Below, piece by piece: positions 23,647 to 31,498 of a stretch of DNA of 32,987 nt. Numbering within the stretch: the stretch's first letter is position 1; every line of letters starts with the position of its first letter. The position numbers and the translations under genes are program-made. The stretch lies in assembly GCA_022615965.1 (NCBI GenBank), contig JAKEGG010000052.1, forward strand, positions 1-32,987, in the 5' to 3' direction. This stretch comes from Fusobacteriota bacterium. GTDB lineage: Bacteria > Bacillota > TC1. Under the pieces are notes generated by a model. The model was given only the letters and a program-made list of their open reading frames with translations, made no database searches and had not been told where the DNA came from.

Positions 23647-25182
23647 TTATAAGTTTTGAGCTAAGTTCTTCAAAGCTTCTGCCACTATACTTCTAACTTC
23701 TTCCTTACTTACATTGGTTGTCTCTTGTACGCCTTCATTAGTCTCCATGATAAACGAAACACCATCAAATAAGTTTGTTAATCTGCCAAGGAACAGGCTT
23801 CCTTTGCCTATTATCATTGCTCTTTTTATATTTTGATTTAAAATTTCCTGTCTGGCAAAGCCAATATATGGTACTCCAGAAGGAATATGTCCCTGAGTAG
23901 GAGCAAAACCTGGCATACCTTTTTCATTAACGATTTTATCAATATCTTCCTTGATAAAATCACCACGCTTAACACCTAAAGCTGCTATCATTTTATAGTT
24001 TGATAGAGGAACATCACCTGCTCCTGCTGGTACAGTGATTTCAGGGTTTTGTAATTCTGGTGAAAACTTATCAACATCTTTTAGAGAAATATCTACTCTG
24101 TCCAAAGGATCAGTAACAATAGCCGTGATAACAGCTTGAGGGGCAGAACCTGCACCTATAGTATGTCTGCCAACTGCATCTGTTCTGATGACCGGATTAA
24201 CACCATCATTTTCTCCAATATGTATTGCAAAAGTACCTAAAACATCTTCAAGTACAGGTATACCTTTTTCGATATGTGATTTAGAGTTCATACCTAACTT
24301 AGCTGTACTTCCACCAGCTAAAACCACAACATTCTTATATACACCTGACTGCACTAAGGCAGCTGCCTGGACCAAAGCATGAACTGGCCCGGCACAAAAG
24401 CTTCTGGTATCACTACCTGTAGCGTTGACGCAGCCACATACTTCCCCAATAGCCTTGGCTATATTGCCACCACCACGTTGATTCATATCACCACACGCTT
24501 CTTCAGATGCCTCAATTATGTAATCAACTTCTTCAGGTCTTAAATTTGTTTTTGCAAACATACTAAGTAAATTGATTGCTGCAGTAGCCTTGCTTGCTAA
24601 ATTTTCAAACATTACATGACTTGTCAACACAGCATCAAATTCATGTGCTTTTTTCACACAGCCTACCAGCCTACCTGCATGATACATTGGTTCAGCACCA
24701 TCTTCTAAAACCAGTTTATCTAGTTCATCAAATAATACACCTTTTGTATCTAGCTTTGCCAACTGCTTATCTATGATTTGTAATTCTTTTCTATTTTCTA
24801 ACTTAACTTTTGTAGCTTTTTGAAAGCTATCTTCAAGGACTACCAAGTCAAAAACATCTACAACCTTAATAAATGCGATTAATTCATCTTCTGCATAAAT
24901 TGAACCATATGGTCCATCTGTATTGGCTACTGCCAAAGGATTTTCATACCATGGACGTTTATGGCACTTCAACATTTCTGGCTTTACATTGCCGATATAT
25001 ACCTGATTTGGTGGATATTTAACAACCTCATCAAAACTTCTTAAAGATTTTGGAATATCTTTTAAATGCTCTGAATCTGGATTTTTATGCCTCTCTGAAG
25101 TTTGATTAGTTCCTTGATGTACTGTCATTTCTGGCGCATGAAACAAGCTGTAGCTTGTTCCTTTTATTACCGGAAAACTCAT
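23647..25182 (-). CDS. grdC: Glycine reductase complex component C, subunit beta (GrdC)
   Basis: GrdC is the other protein C subunit. It has 511 residues and is related to FabH/thiolase-fold acyltransferases. Seen features are MTVHQGTNQTSERHKNP near residue 19, GDMNQRGGGNIAKAIGEVCGCVNATGSDTRSFCAGPVHALVQAAALVQSGV in the middle, and ATQGHIPSGVPYIGFA near residue 430. It acts with GrdD in the cytosol to convert the carboxymethyl-selenoether of GrdA to acetyl phosphate, which acetate kinase (not in the window) turns into ATP. The ATG has AAAGGAGGG 9 bases upstream. A terminator-like hairpin lies between grdB and this gene, so it may be made in a different amount from the upstream selenoproteins. 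Confidence 0.96.
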   Translation of the reverse strand: MSFPVIKGTSYSLFHAPEMTVHQGTNQTSERHKNPDSEHLKDIPKSLRSFDEVVKYPPNQVYIGNVKPEMLKCHKRPWYENPLAVANTDGPYGSIYAEDELIAFIKVVDVFDLVVLEDSFQKATKVKLENRKELQIIDKQLAKLDTKGVLFDELDKLVLEDGAEPMYHAGRLVGCVKKAHEFDAVLTSHVMFENLASKATAAINLLSMFAKTNLRPEEVDYIIEASEEACGDMNQRGGGNIAKAIGEVCGCVNATGSDTRSFCAGPVHALVQAAALVQSGVYKNVVVLAGGSTAKLGMNSKSHIEKGIPVLEDVLGTFAIHIGENDGVNPVIRTDAVGRHTIGAGSAPQAVITAIVTDPLDRVDISLKDVDKFSPELQNPEITVPAGAGDVPLSNYKMIAALGVKRGDFIKEDIDKIVNEKGMPGFAPTQGHIPSGVPYIGFARQEILNQNIKRAMIIGKGSLFLGRLTNLFDGVSFIMETNEGVQETTNVSKEEVRSIVAEALKNLAQNL

Positions 25183-25194
25183 ATATAATACCCT

Positions 25195-25230
25195 CCTTTA
25201 AAAAATAGGGATAGCCAAAAAGCTATCCCT
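25195..25230 (-). terminator. Intercistronic terminator-like hairpin between grdB and grdC
   Basis: AGGGATAGC (minus strand) pairs with GCTATCCCT around a TTTTTG loop and is followed by ATTTTTT, immediately before the grdC ribosome binding site. It is likely to cause partial termination or to protect the 3' end of the grdX-E-A-B message. Confidence 0.78.
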
Positions 25231-25236
25231 TTTCTG

Positions 25237-26538
25237 CTAAAATACAGTTTGTTCAGAAACAGGTGTTTCTAAAGCCTTTAAAGCCTTTTTAACAAGTTTC
25301 CTTCTCAACTCTTTTTCATCTTCCATGCTTAATGCTGGATTTCCTAATGGATAAGGAATTGCTACCGTAGGTACAATTCTATTTGCTCCTACTGTCAATG
25401 AAATAGGCACAACTGTGCACATATGAACAACTGGGAATCCAGCTCTTTCAATTTCTTTAACCATCGTTGCCCCGCAACGAGTGCATGTTCCTCAGGTGGA
25501 AGTTAAAATAACAGCATCTACACCTGCTGCTTTTAAGTCTTGAGCAATCTCAGTTGCGAATTTTTTTGAATTGGCAACTGAAGTTCCATTTCCTACTGTT
25601 GTGTAATAAAATTCATGTAAGCTGCCAACCTCTCCGTTGCTTTCCATTTCTCTTAAAACATCTAACGGTAATACTCTGTCTAGATCCTGATTTGCATATA
25701 CAGGATCATAGCCACCATGAGCAGTTTCACCATTGCTTGGATCAAAGTTATCCATACCAGCGATGGAATACTTGCCGTATTTAGAAGCACTTGAAGCTTC
25801 TATTCTATCTGGATTACTTTTCGGCACTGGTCCACCAGATGAAACCAAAGCTATTTTAACTTTCGTTACATCTTGAACAGGCTCTGCAGGATCCACTCTG
25901 TCAAAGACAGGCATTGGATATTCTGTTTCAAATCCTTCACCATTGATTTTCTTGATCAAAAGATTTACAGCTCTTTTAGCTCCTCTTTCTTCACAGAAAA
26001 TATTTTTCCTGACTCCTCTAGGCATATAGCCTTCAGCTTCAGGTGTGCCAATAGCTTCACCTTTACCTAATTTCAGAGCTAAAGGTGCTATTTTACTTAA
26101 AGCATCCTTCATTCCTGCAGCTGAATTTGCAGTTTCTATCATATAGATATCTTTCTTATACATATCAGCTCCAGGATTTTCATTATACATTCCTGATACT
26201 ACAGGAATGTTTAGCTTTTCTACCACTGCTTTTCCTACAGCTCCACATGCCACACCATAACGTCCGGCATTAAAAGCTGGTCCAGCTATTACAACATCTG
26301 GATTTTCTTCAGAAATCATTTTTATTATTGTATCTAAAGCTTCATCCACATTTTCGTTAAAATATGAGTCTCCACAAATCACAGTGGAAGTAATTTTTCC
26401 CTCATCTCCTAAAATAGCTTGAAGTCCCATACCTGGACCTTTTACCCCAGCTACTTTTTCAGGAGTGTAGTCAGCTTTATCTTCTCCGCCGATTCCACCA
26501 TAAAATTGGTTAATGTAGTGTACTACTTTAATTCCCAA
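25237..26538 (-). CDS. grdB: Glycine reductase component B selenoprotein GrdB (Sec349)
   Basis: GrdB is the selenocysteine subunit of the substrate-specific protein B. It binds glycine together with the GrdE pyruvoyl subunits and passes the carboxymethyl group to GrdA. The full protein is 433 residues, close to known GrdB proteins (about 436). An in-frame UGA (25492-25494) is codon 349 in TSTUGTCTRCGATMV, the known active-site motif; similarity continues through to the stop at 25237. A 7-bp hairpin (25464-25480) begins 11 bases after the UGA and fits a bacterial SECIS. The start is TTG (26536-26538) behind AAAGGAGG. A standard gene caller would split the gene into 348- and 75-residue pieces. 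Requires SelA-D (outside the window). Confidence 0.95.
25464..25480 (-). promoter_or_regulatory. Candidate bacterial SECIS hairpin of grdB
   Basis: RNA UCGUUGC-GGG-GCAACGA, a 7-bp perfect stem, starting 11 bases 3' of the UGA. The spacing matches the E. coli fdhF SECIS. The loop here is a GGG triloop, unlike the GU-containing fdhF loop. Confidence 0.65.
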
Positions 26539-26564
26539 GGTTCGACCTCCTTTATATTCTAATA

Positions 26565-27008
26565 TTAGGCTCTAAATTTTTTTACTGCATCAATCAATGC
26601 ATCAACATCTAAAACCATTTCCATCATACCAGCCTGGTCGTCGTATACCCCTGGATCTACAGAATCTTTAAGTTCAAATGCATGATAAACTGGAAGTCCT
26701 AACTGAACTCCTGCCAATGGACCTGCATATGTAGGATCACCTTCTGTAACTGTTTCAGCTGCGAGGCTTGCTGCTTCAGCTTCCCCTGCTCCTAATACAA
26801 CTACTAAATCCTCACCATATTGATCAGCTAAAGATTTAATTCTAGCTTGATTTTCTAAGTCCATTGCTCCAGCGCTTGTTCAAACAAAGCATTCTGTAGT
26901 AGAAAATACTACTTCAGCGCCGGCTATTGTTTTGACCATTTCTTCTACAGCTTGTCCAGGCACACCATCTCTGTCCCCAAGAATAGCTACTTTTTTATTT
27001 TCTAACAT
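26565..27008 (-). CDS. grdA: Glycine reductase selenoprotein A GrdA (Sec43)
   Basis: GrdA is the small selenoprotein shared by all glycine/sarcosine/betaine reductases. It carries the substrate carbon as a Se-carboxymethyl group and is re-reduced by thioredoxin. It is 147 residues including Sec. The N-terminus reads [24 protein letters not shown], then [18 protein letters not shown], with C40 and U43 forming the CxxU redox pair. The UGA is at 26880-26882. The ATG (27006-27008) follows AGGAGG. It sits 44 bases after grdE and 26 before grdB, as in other grd operons. A gene caller that treats UGA as stop would report only the last 99 residues. No hairpin as clear as the one in grdB is seen just after this UGA. 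Confidence 0.96.
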
Positions 27009-27052
27009 AGCCTTTCCTCCTTATATTGATTATATCTTTTCATTCTTTTTAA

Positions 27053-28339
27053 TTAATATGTTTTTGCTGATAAATAACCATAGCCAACTTCACTTGTTGC
27101 TCCGGTGATAGCTTGTAGTTCAACTATTATGCTTCCATCTTCATTTAAGCTTCCTTGGAAACCACCTGCAATAACTTCAGCTACTTCAGGATAACCAATG
27201 ACATTTTTCATTACTGGTAGTTTGATTATTTCATTTGCATTGCCACCAGTTACAACAGCATCTCCTAACGGAGTTGAATCTGCCAGGGATTGTGAACCAC
27301 CATCCTGACCAGCATATTCATCTGTAATAAGAACTGTTTTGATCCCTTTTTTGGTTATCTTGTTACAGTTCATAACTAAATCAGCATCTGGATTACCAAA
27401 ACCTTCCTCAGAAATTATTACTGCATCCACTCCTAAAAATTCAACAAGCTTAGCTGTCATATTTGAAGATCTTTCCTTATCCATCAAAGTTACATTTTCA
27501 TTGGTTATTATACATCCTAAGAAATTATAATCCTTACCATGTCCAGCATAGAGCTCTTCTATAACAGGATGATTCATATGTACATAGGTTGGATTCTTAT
27601 CACAAGCAGAAACACAATTTCCACTGACAATTGCTCCATCAAACACTTCTGTTGGATAAAGGAATGTTGGGATGATCTTCTTAGCATCTACTCCATATAC
27701 ATAAGTATCATGTAGTAAGCCTTGGGTTTGCAGCATATATACGTAAGCTACCTTTGGCAAATCCTTATATTCATTGATTTGCTCAGCTAAAGGCTTAGTT
27801 TCAAATACTTTAACCTCATTTGGTTCAATATCTTTTCCTGCCTTGCCCACATAAATAGCAGCTCTAAATCCTGCCAATCTTACTATTTCTTCATGTTCAT
27901 GCTGACCTATCCCCTCAATAGGTTCAACCTTTAAAACTATATTATTGGTTTTAGAAAACGGTGTAAATTCTGCTCCAGGGCCGCTCATATCTATTATGCC
28001 CTCTTGGAAACCTACAATTCTTCCTGTTGTTACAATTGCAGCACCCTTCAGAACATTAGTGATTCCATTGCCTACCTGTTCTACATCAGACATAAAACCT
28101 GGAAAAATTCCGCCTTGACCTTCAACTTTCACTCTAGGCTCAATAACATCCTTTACAGGAATAATACGTGTTTCCTCACCTGGTTTTGCCAAATATACAT
28201 CAACAGAGGCTATTCTTTCATCAGCTCCTGCTTCTGCCAAAAATTCATCCTTATTAACATAAAGTATGTCACCCTTTACTTCTGTAGCATTTCCAAACTG
28301 TACATCATCAATAAAGATATTCCCAATTTTTAATTGCAA
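27053..28339 (-). CDS. grdE: Glycine reductase component B precursor GrdE (pyruvoyl subunits)
   Basis: GrdE is a proprotein cleaved in the protein B complex to alpha and beta subunits; the new N-terminus is a pyruvoyl group made from a cysteine, which binds glycine as a Schiff base. I start at the TTG 28337-28339 (MQLKIGNIFIDDVQFG), because the upstream in-frame GTG lies in the AGGAGGTG ribosome binding site. With this start the protein is 428 residues, and the cleavage cysteine in SGNCVSACDKN is C242, the same number as reported for C. sticklandii. The flanking region TYVHMNHPVIEELYAGHGKDYNFLG is typical. It lies between grdX and grdA in one operon. Confidence 0.95.
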   Translation of the reverse strand: MQLKIGNIFIDDVQFGNATEVKGDILYVNKDEFLAEAGADERIASVDVYLAKPGEETRIIPVKDVIEPRVKVEGQGGIFPGFMSDVEQVGNGITNVLKGAAIVTTGRIVGFQEGIIDMSGPGAEFTPFSKTNNIVLKVEPIEGIGQHEHEEIVRLAGFRAAIYVGKAGKDIEPNEVKVFETKPLAEQINEYKDLPKVAYVYMLQTQGLLHDTYVYGVDAKKIIPTFLYPTEVFDGAIVSGNCVSACDKNPTYVHMNHPVIEELYAGHGKDYNFLGCIITNENVTLMDKERSSNMTAKLVEFLGVDAVIISEEGFGNPDADLVMNCNKITKKGIKTVLITDEYAGQDGGSQSLADSTPLGDAVVTGGNANEIIKLPVMKNVIGYPEVAEVIAGGFQGSLNEDGSIIVELQAITGATSEVGYGYLSAKTY

Positions 28340-28375
28340 AACCTTCACCTCCTTTTAAATTCTTATATAAAATTA

Positions 28376-28777
28376 TTATATAGACACAATTTTGTATAAA
28401 GTAGTCCCTAAGCCTTCCACTCCAGTTTGAACGAGACTAAAATCAATAAACATCAAATCATTATCGATCCTCTCCTGCTCCTTACCCCAGTTTCGAACAG
28501 GCTTAACAAACTTCTTGCTGGTTTCAATAGCATTTTCTATCAACCTTAAAGAATCTACATCTACTGAACCTTCTTTTTTTTCCATGACAACTGATTTGTA
28601 TTCTGTTTCATGAGGCTTGATACTTCCAGCTAAAGGATGGGTCAATATAATGTTTCCCTGATGTACTAGATCTCTGATTTTTTCAAATACTGAATCAAGA
28701 TTTCCATCAACAAAAACAACTTGATATTTTTCTGCAACCATTCTATTATTGCTTACAACAAATATTTCTTTTCTCAT
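28376..28777 (-). CDS. grdX: GrdX family protein
   Basis: A 133-residue cytosolic protein found at the head of glycine/sarcosine/betaine reductase operons. Its function has not been established. The sequence MRKEIFVVSNNRMV, then ILTHPLAGSIKPHETEYKSVV near residue 45 and RLIENAIE near residue 80 match the family as I know it. There is no signal peptide, membrane segment or metal motif. AAGGAT lies before the ATG. It is the first gene after a 177-base intergenic region with a promoter candidate and a 17-bp inverted repeat. The usual trxA/trxB genes found in some grd operons are absent here. Confidence 0.9.
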   Translation of the reverse strand: MRKEIFVVSNNRMVAEKYQVVFVDGNLDSVFEKIRDLVHQGNIILTHPLAGSIKPHETEYKSVVMEKKEGSVDVDSLRLIENAIETSKKFVKPVRNWGKEQERIDNDLMFIDFSLVQTGVEGLGTTLYKIVSI

Positions 28778-28822
28778 CCTATCCTTCTAACAAACATCAA
28801 TTTATACCCATTTAATAGTACA

Positions 28823-28851
28823 ACAAAAGGCTAGAAAAGTAAATGTTTTCA
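28823..28851 (-). promoter_or_regulatory. Putative promoter of the grd operon
   Basis: On the minus strand TTTACT, 17 bases and TACTAT lie about 50 bases upstream of grdX. Each hexamer matches the sigma-A consensus at about four of six positions, so this is a moderate candidate. Coordinates are approximate to a few bases. Confidence 0.5.
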
Positions 28852-28865
28852 CAACCTTTCACAGC

Positions 28866-28908
28866 ATATTTTCAGGTTATTCGCAAAAAGTGAATAACCT
28901 GAAAATAT
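28866..28908. repeat. 17-bp perfect inverted repeat upstream of the grd promoter
   Basis: ATATTTTCAGGTTATTC and GAATAACCTGAAAATAT flank a 9-base loop (GCAAAAAGT). On the minus strand it is not followed by a T run, so it is not a normal terminator for plsY. It lies between plsY and the grd promoter. Confidence 0.88.
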
Positions 28909-28954
28909 ATTCTTATATTTGTATCTAATAATTTTATTTCATTAAGGAATAAAT

Positions 28955-29581
28955 CTATTTTCTATTCTTTTTTTTATTGAAAATTATTTTCTTCTCTTCT
29001 CCTATTATAAGCTTTTTAATATTATTCCTATGCTTATAAATCACAAAAAAACCAACCGCCAAACCACCTAGCCTCACCAAGAAGTTAACGTACATCCCAG
29101 TAATAAATTCTGGCAAGACAATCAATATCATGCCGGTAATAGCTCCAATGATCGATGCCAAAGAAACATAACCAAAAAACAACAACACCACTATAAAGAC
29201 AACAAGTACTATTGTTAACTGAAAAGGCGCTAGAAAGAAAAATACTCCTGCACCAGTAGCAACGCCCTTACCACCTTTAAAGCCAGCGAACACTGGATAG
29301 AAATGGCCAATAATCGCCATAACACCAGCAACCAAAGCCAATGCTTCTCCTCCAAGAAGTGAACCTATCCAAGCGGCGAGAAAACCTTTTGCTATATCAA
29401 GAATGATCACAGGTATACCAACTTTAGCACCTAACACTCTGATGACATTTGTTCCTCCCAGATTGCCACTGCCGTGCTTTCTAACATCAACTCCACCAAA
29501 AATTTTACCTAAAATCAAGGCAAATGGAATAGATCCTAACAGATACCCTATCACAATTGCTAAAACAGCCTTAAAAACCAT
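28955..29581 (-). CDS. plsY: Glycerol-3-phosphate acyltransferase PlsY
   Basis: PlsY acylates glycerol-3-phosphate from acyl phosphate in the membrane, the first step of phospholipid synthesis in most Gram-positive bacteria. It has 208 residues and about five helices. The three conserved motifs are present: GSGNLGGTNVIR near residue 37, GHFYPVFAGFKGGKGVATG near residue 93, and a late helix with an EFITGM-type loop. The C-terminus is very basic (KKIIFNKKKNRK). Its ribosome binding site GAGGAG overlaps the stop of the DUF4914 gene, so the two are translationally linked. The pairing with DUF4914 is curious, as no shared pathway is known. Confidence 0.95.
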   Translation of the reverse strand: MVFKAVLAIVIGYLLGSIPFALILGKIFGGVDVRKHGSGNLGGTNVIRVLGAKVGIPVIILDIAKGFLAAWIGSLLGGEALALVAGVMAIIGHFYPVFAGFKGGKGVATGAGVFFFLAPFQLTIVLVVFIVVLLFFGYVSLASIIGAITGMILIVLPEFITGMYVNFLVRLGGLAVGFFVIYKHRNNIKKLIIGEEKKIIFNKKKNRK

Positions 29582-29585
29582 GATT

Positions 29586-31475
29586 TTACTCCTCGATATA
29601 TTTACCAGGCATCAGCTCATTTAACCTGGATAATGATGCACCCGCTAAAAACTCTTCAATTATATTTTTACCTAATTCATCAAGCTCAGGTGTCAGAAAC
29701 TGCGCTAGTTGCTCTTTAAAGAAATTAGTTAGCTTGTTTGCCCCTTGATTAAAAACCTCTTTACCTACATAAATCTGTTCAGTTACTCTTAATATTCTGG
29801 CAGGTATTTCCTTTCCATCTAACTTGACATTCTTCATACCATATCCTAATACTGGGTATTCAAGATCAACCAGCTCCTCTTTCTTAAATGTTGCCTGGCC
29901 TCTTCTGGATAAATATTCTCTGGAAATATGTTCAGCCTTAAAGCCAACCTTGTAGCTGCCAATATATTGATTAGGAATAAGTACATATCTGGTTGCAGGT
30001 GTTTTCAACATTTGCCTCAACAATATGTTTGCCTGATCGACTTTTTTTCCAGTTGCAAATGGCCAGTATGATCCCACTCCTTCACTTTCCATCTTATCAG
30101 AATGAGTTATACTTGGATTTGCAAACCCTCTTGGCGCTACCAATCTCCATAACCAGGCAATAGCTGGAGGCAAAACATGAAAAAGACCTACCACTCCATA
30201 GCTAATATTATTTTTGGATGTAGGTGGTGTTCTTAATCCAAAGCTTCTTAGATCAACCTCCACTACTTCATCTTTTTTAGCACCAAAGTGCTCTTTAGGA
30301 ACGATGACCCTAGGATTAGAGCAAGGCTTGCCAGGTGCATCCATAATATGCTCCCAAATCAAGGCAGTAGATTTAGGTGAGGCATCGATATTAAAAAATA
30401 ACATTGGGGATTTGGGATGAATAGTCAATCTTTCTAAATGTCTTTCAGTTCCATATTCTTTTATATGATCTACTCTTAAAAACCAGCCTGATTCTGCATC
30501 CGTTACAGTTATCTTCTCAGAATTCTGTAATTTAGGATGTGCTAAAGCCATGTCGTCTGTCACTGGCTCTAACTCAGAATTAGCTAATAAATCAATATAT
30601 ATCTTATCTCCACTAACTGTACTTTCACCTAAGAGAATCCTTCCATCTAATTCTCTTTGTGTATTTTCGAGCATTTCACTTTTACCACCACCTGAAGCAC
30701 CTTCATGCATAATGGTGTATTTATTTTCATAAGGAGTTGTCACTTTTACTGTCGAAGCATGGAGTGTATTCCACCCCTCCTTTTCTCCTAAATCAAGTAA
30801 CACACTATAAACTCCTTTTTTAGCACTTGGACCTGGATACAGATTGTAGGAAAAAATTTCATGTAAATTTTCAAGACGATTATGAACCACCACCTGCTTA
30901 CCTTTAAAGTATGTGTGCCTAAAAGGAGGGGCAACGTACATCACCGCTTTTGGTTCAAAACCTTCTTCAATATCTTCAAAAGATATGAAATCTTGAATAT
31001 CTCCTAAGGCCGTTGCGAAAAATGCGGCATTCGCCGGAGCTAAAACTAAAGATGGATAACCAAATTTCTTACCGCCTGACATAAATGGCATAGCAATCAC
31101 ATTATCTAAACCTTTAAACCATTCTATAGTATCCTTTTTTAAAGATGTAAAGTCTTCTTTAAATCTATTTATAAAGGTATCTTTATCAGTTGGCTGATCA
31201 TCGGCAATAACCATACAATTTGGATCTCTTCTTCTCATATAAGGATCAGTATAATTTATCGCCAGACCATTTTTACACTTTGCTACAGTACATTCAACAA
31301 CTTTGCCTATTCCCTCTATAGTATAGTAAACTTCATAAAAATCTCTGGTACCACTTTCAATACCTAAAGAGTATTTAAACAGTTCTTCACGATTTTTAGC
31401 AAATACTACATTAGTGCTTTCAAAAATTTCTTCAACTTCTTTAGGAACTTTCATTTTTCTTAATATGTCGTTCAT
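29586..31475 (-). CDS. DUF4914 family P-loop protein (PEP carboxykinase-like)
   Basis: A 629-residue cytosolic protein that I assign to DUF4914. A P-loop GASGGGKS at residues 259-266, followed by a strand with DDMA and a basic EHISREYLSRRG segment, gives it a PEP carboxykinase-like core. The family is not a proven carboxykinase, and the loop differs from the ATP-type (GLSGTGKT) and GTP-type enzymes. No membrane segment or signal is seen. AGGAGG lies before the ATG. It is sandwiched between a zinc-ribbon membrane protein and plsY in one transcript. Substrate and partner cannot be named; a nucleotide-dependent kinase or carboxykinase is the general expectation. Family name is from memory of motifs and was not searched. 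Confidence 0.78.
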   Translation of the reverse strand: MNDILRKMKVPKEVEEIFESTNVVFAKNREELFKYSLGIESGTRDFYEVYYTIEGIGKVVECTVAKCKNGLAINYTDPYMRRRDPNCMVIADDQPTDKDTFINRFKEDFTSLKKDTIEWFKGLDNVIAMPFMSGGKKFGYPSLVLAPANAAFFATALGDIQDFISFEDIEEGFEPKAVMYVAPPFRHTYFKGKQVVVHNRLENLHEIFSYNLYPGPSAKKGVYSVLLDLGEKEGWNTLHASTVKVTTPYENKYTIMHEGASGGGKSEMLENTQRELDGRILLGESTVSGDKIYIDLLANSELEPVTDDMALAHPKLQNSEKITVTDAESGWFLRVDHIKEYGTERHLERLTIHPKSPMLFFNIDASPKSTALIWEHIMDAPGKPCSNPRVIVPKEHFGAKKDEVVEVDLRSFGLRTPPTSKNNISYGVVGLFHVLPPAIAWLWRLVAPRGFANPSITHSDKMESEGVGSYWPFATGKKVDQANILLRQMLKTPATRYVLIPNQYIGSYKVGFKAEHISREYLSRRGQATFKKEELVDLEYPVLGYGMKNVKLDGKEIPARILRVTEQIYVGKEVFNQGANKLTNFFKEQLAQFLTPELDELGKNIIEEFLAGASLSRLNELMPGKYIEE

Positions 31476-31498
31476 TTTATACCTCCATAAAATATTTG

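Noticed and set aside
25492-25494. TGA in grdB read as a frameshift or nonsense mutation
   Set aside because: It is at the known selenocysteine position, with family similarity on both sides and a hairpin at the right distance.
28340-28348. GTG start giving GrdE three more residues
   Set aside because: The GTG is part of the AGGAGGTG ribosome binding site; the TTG 9 bases downstream is correctly spaced.
28778-28954. Glycine riboswitch ahead of the grd operon
   Set aside because: I looked for the paired GGAGAG-type aptamers and did not find them; only the 17-bp inverted repeat and a promoter-like sequence are there.
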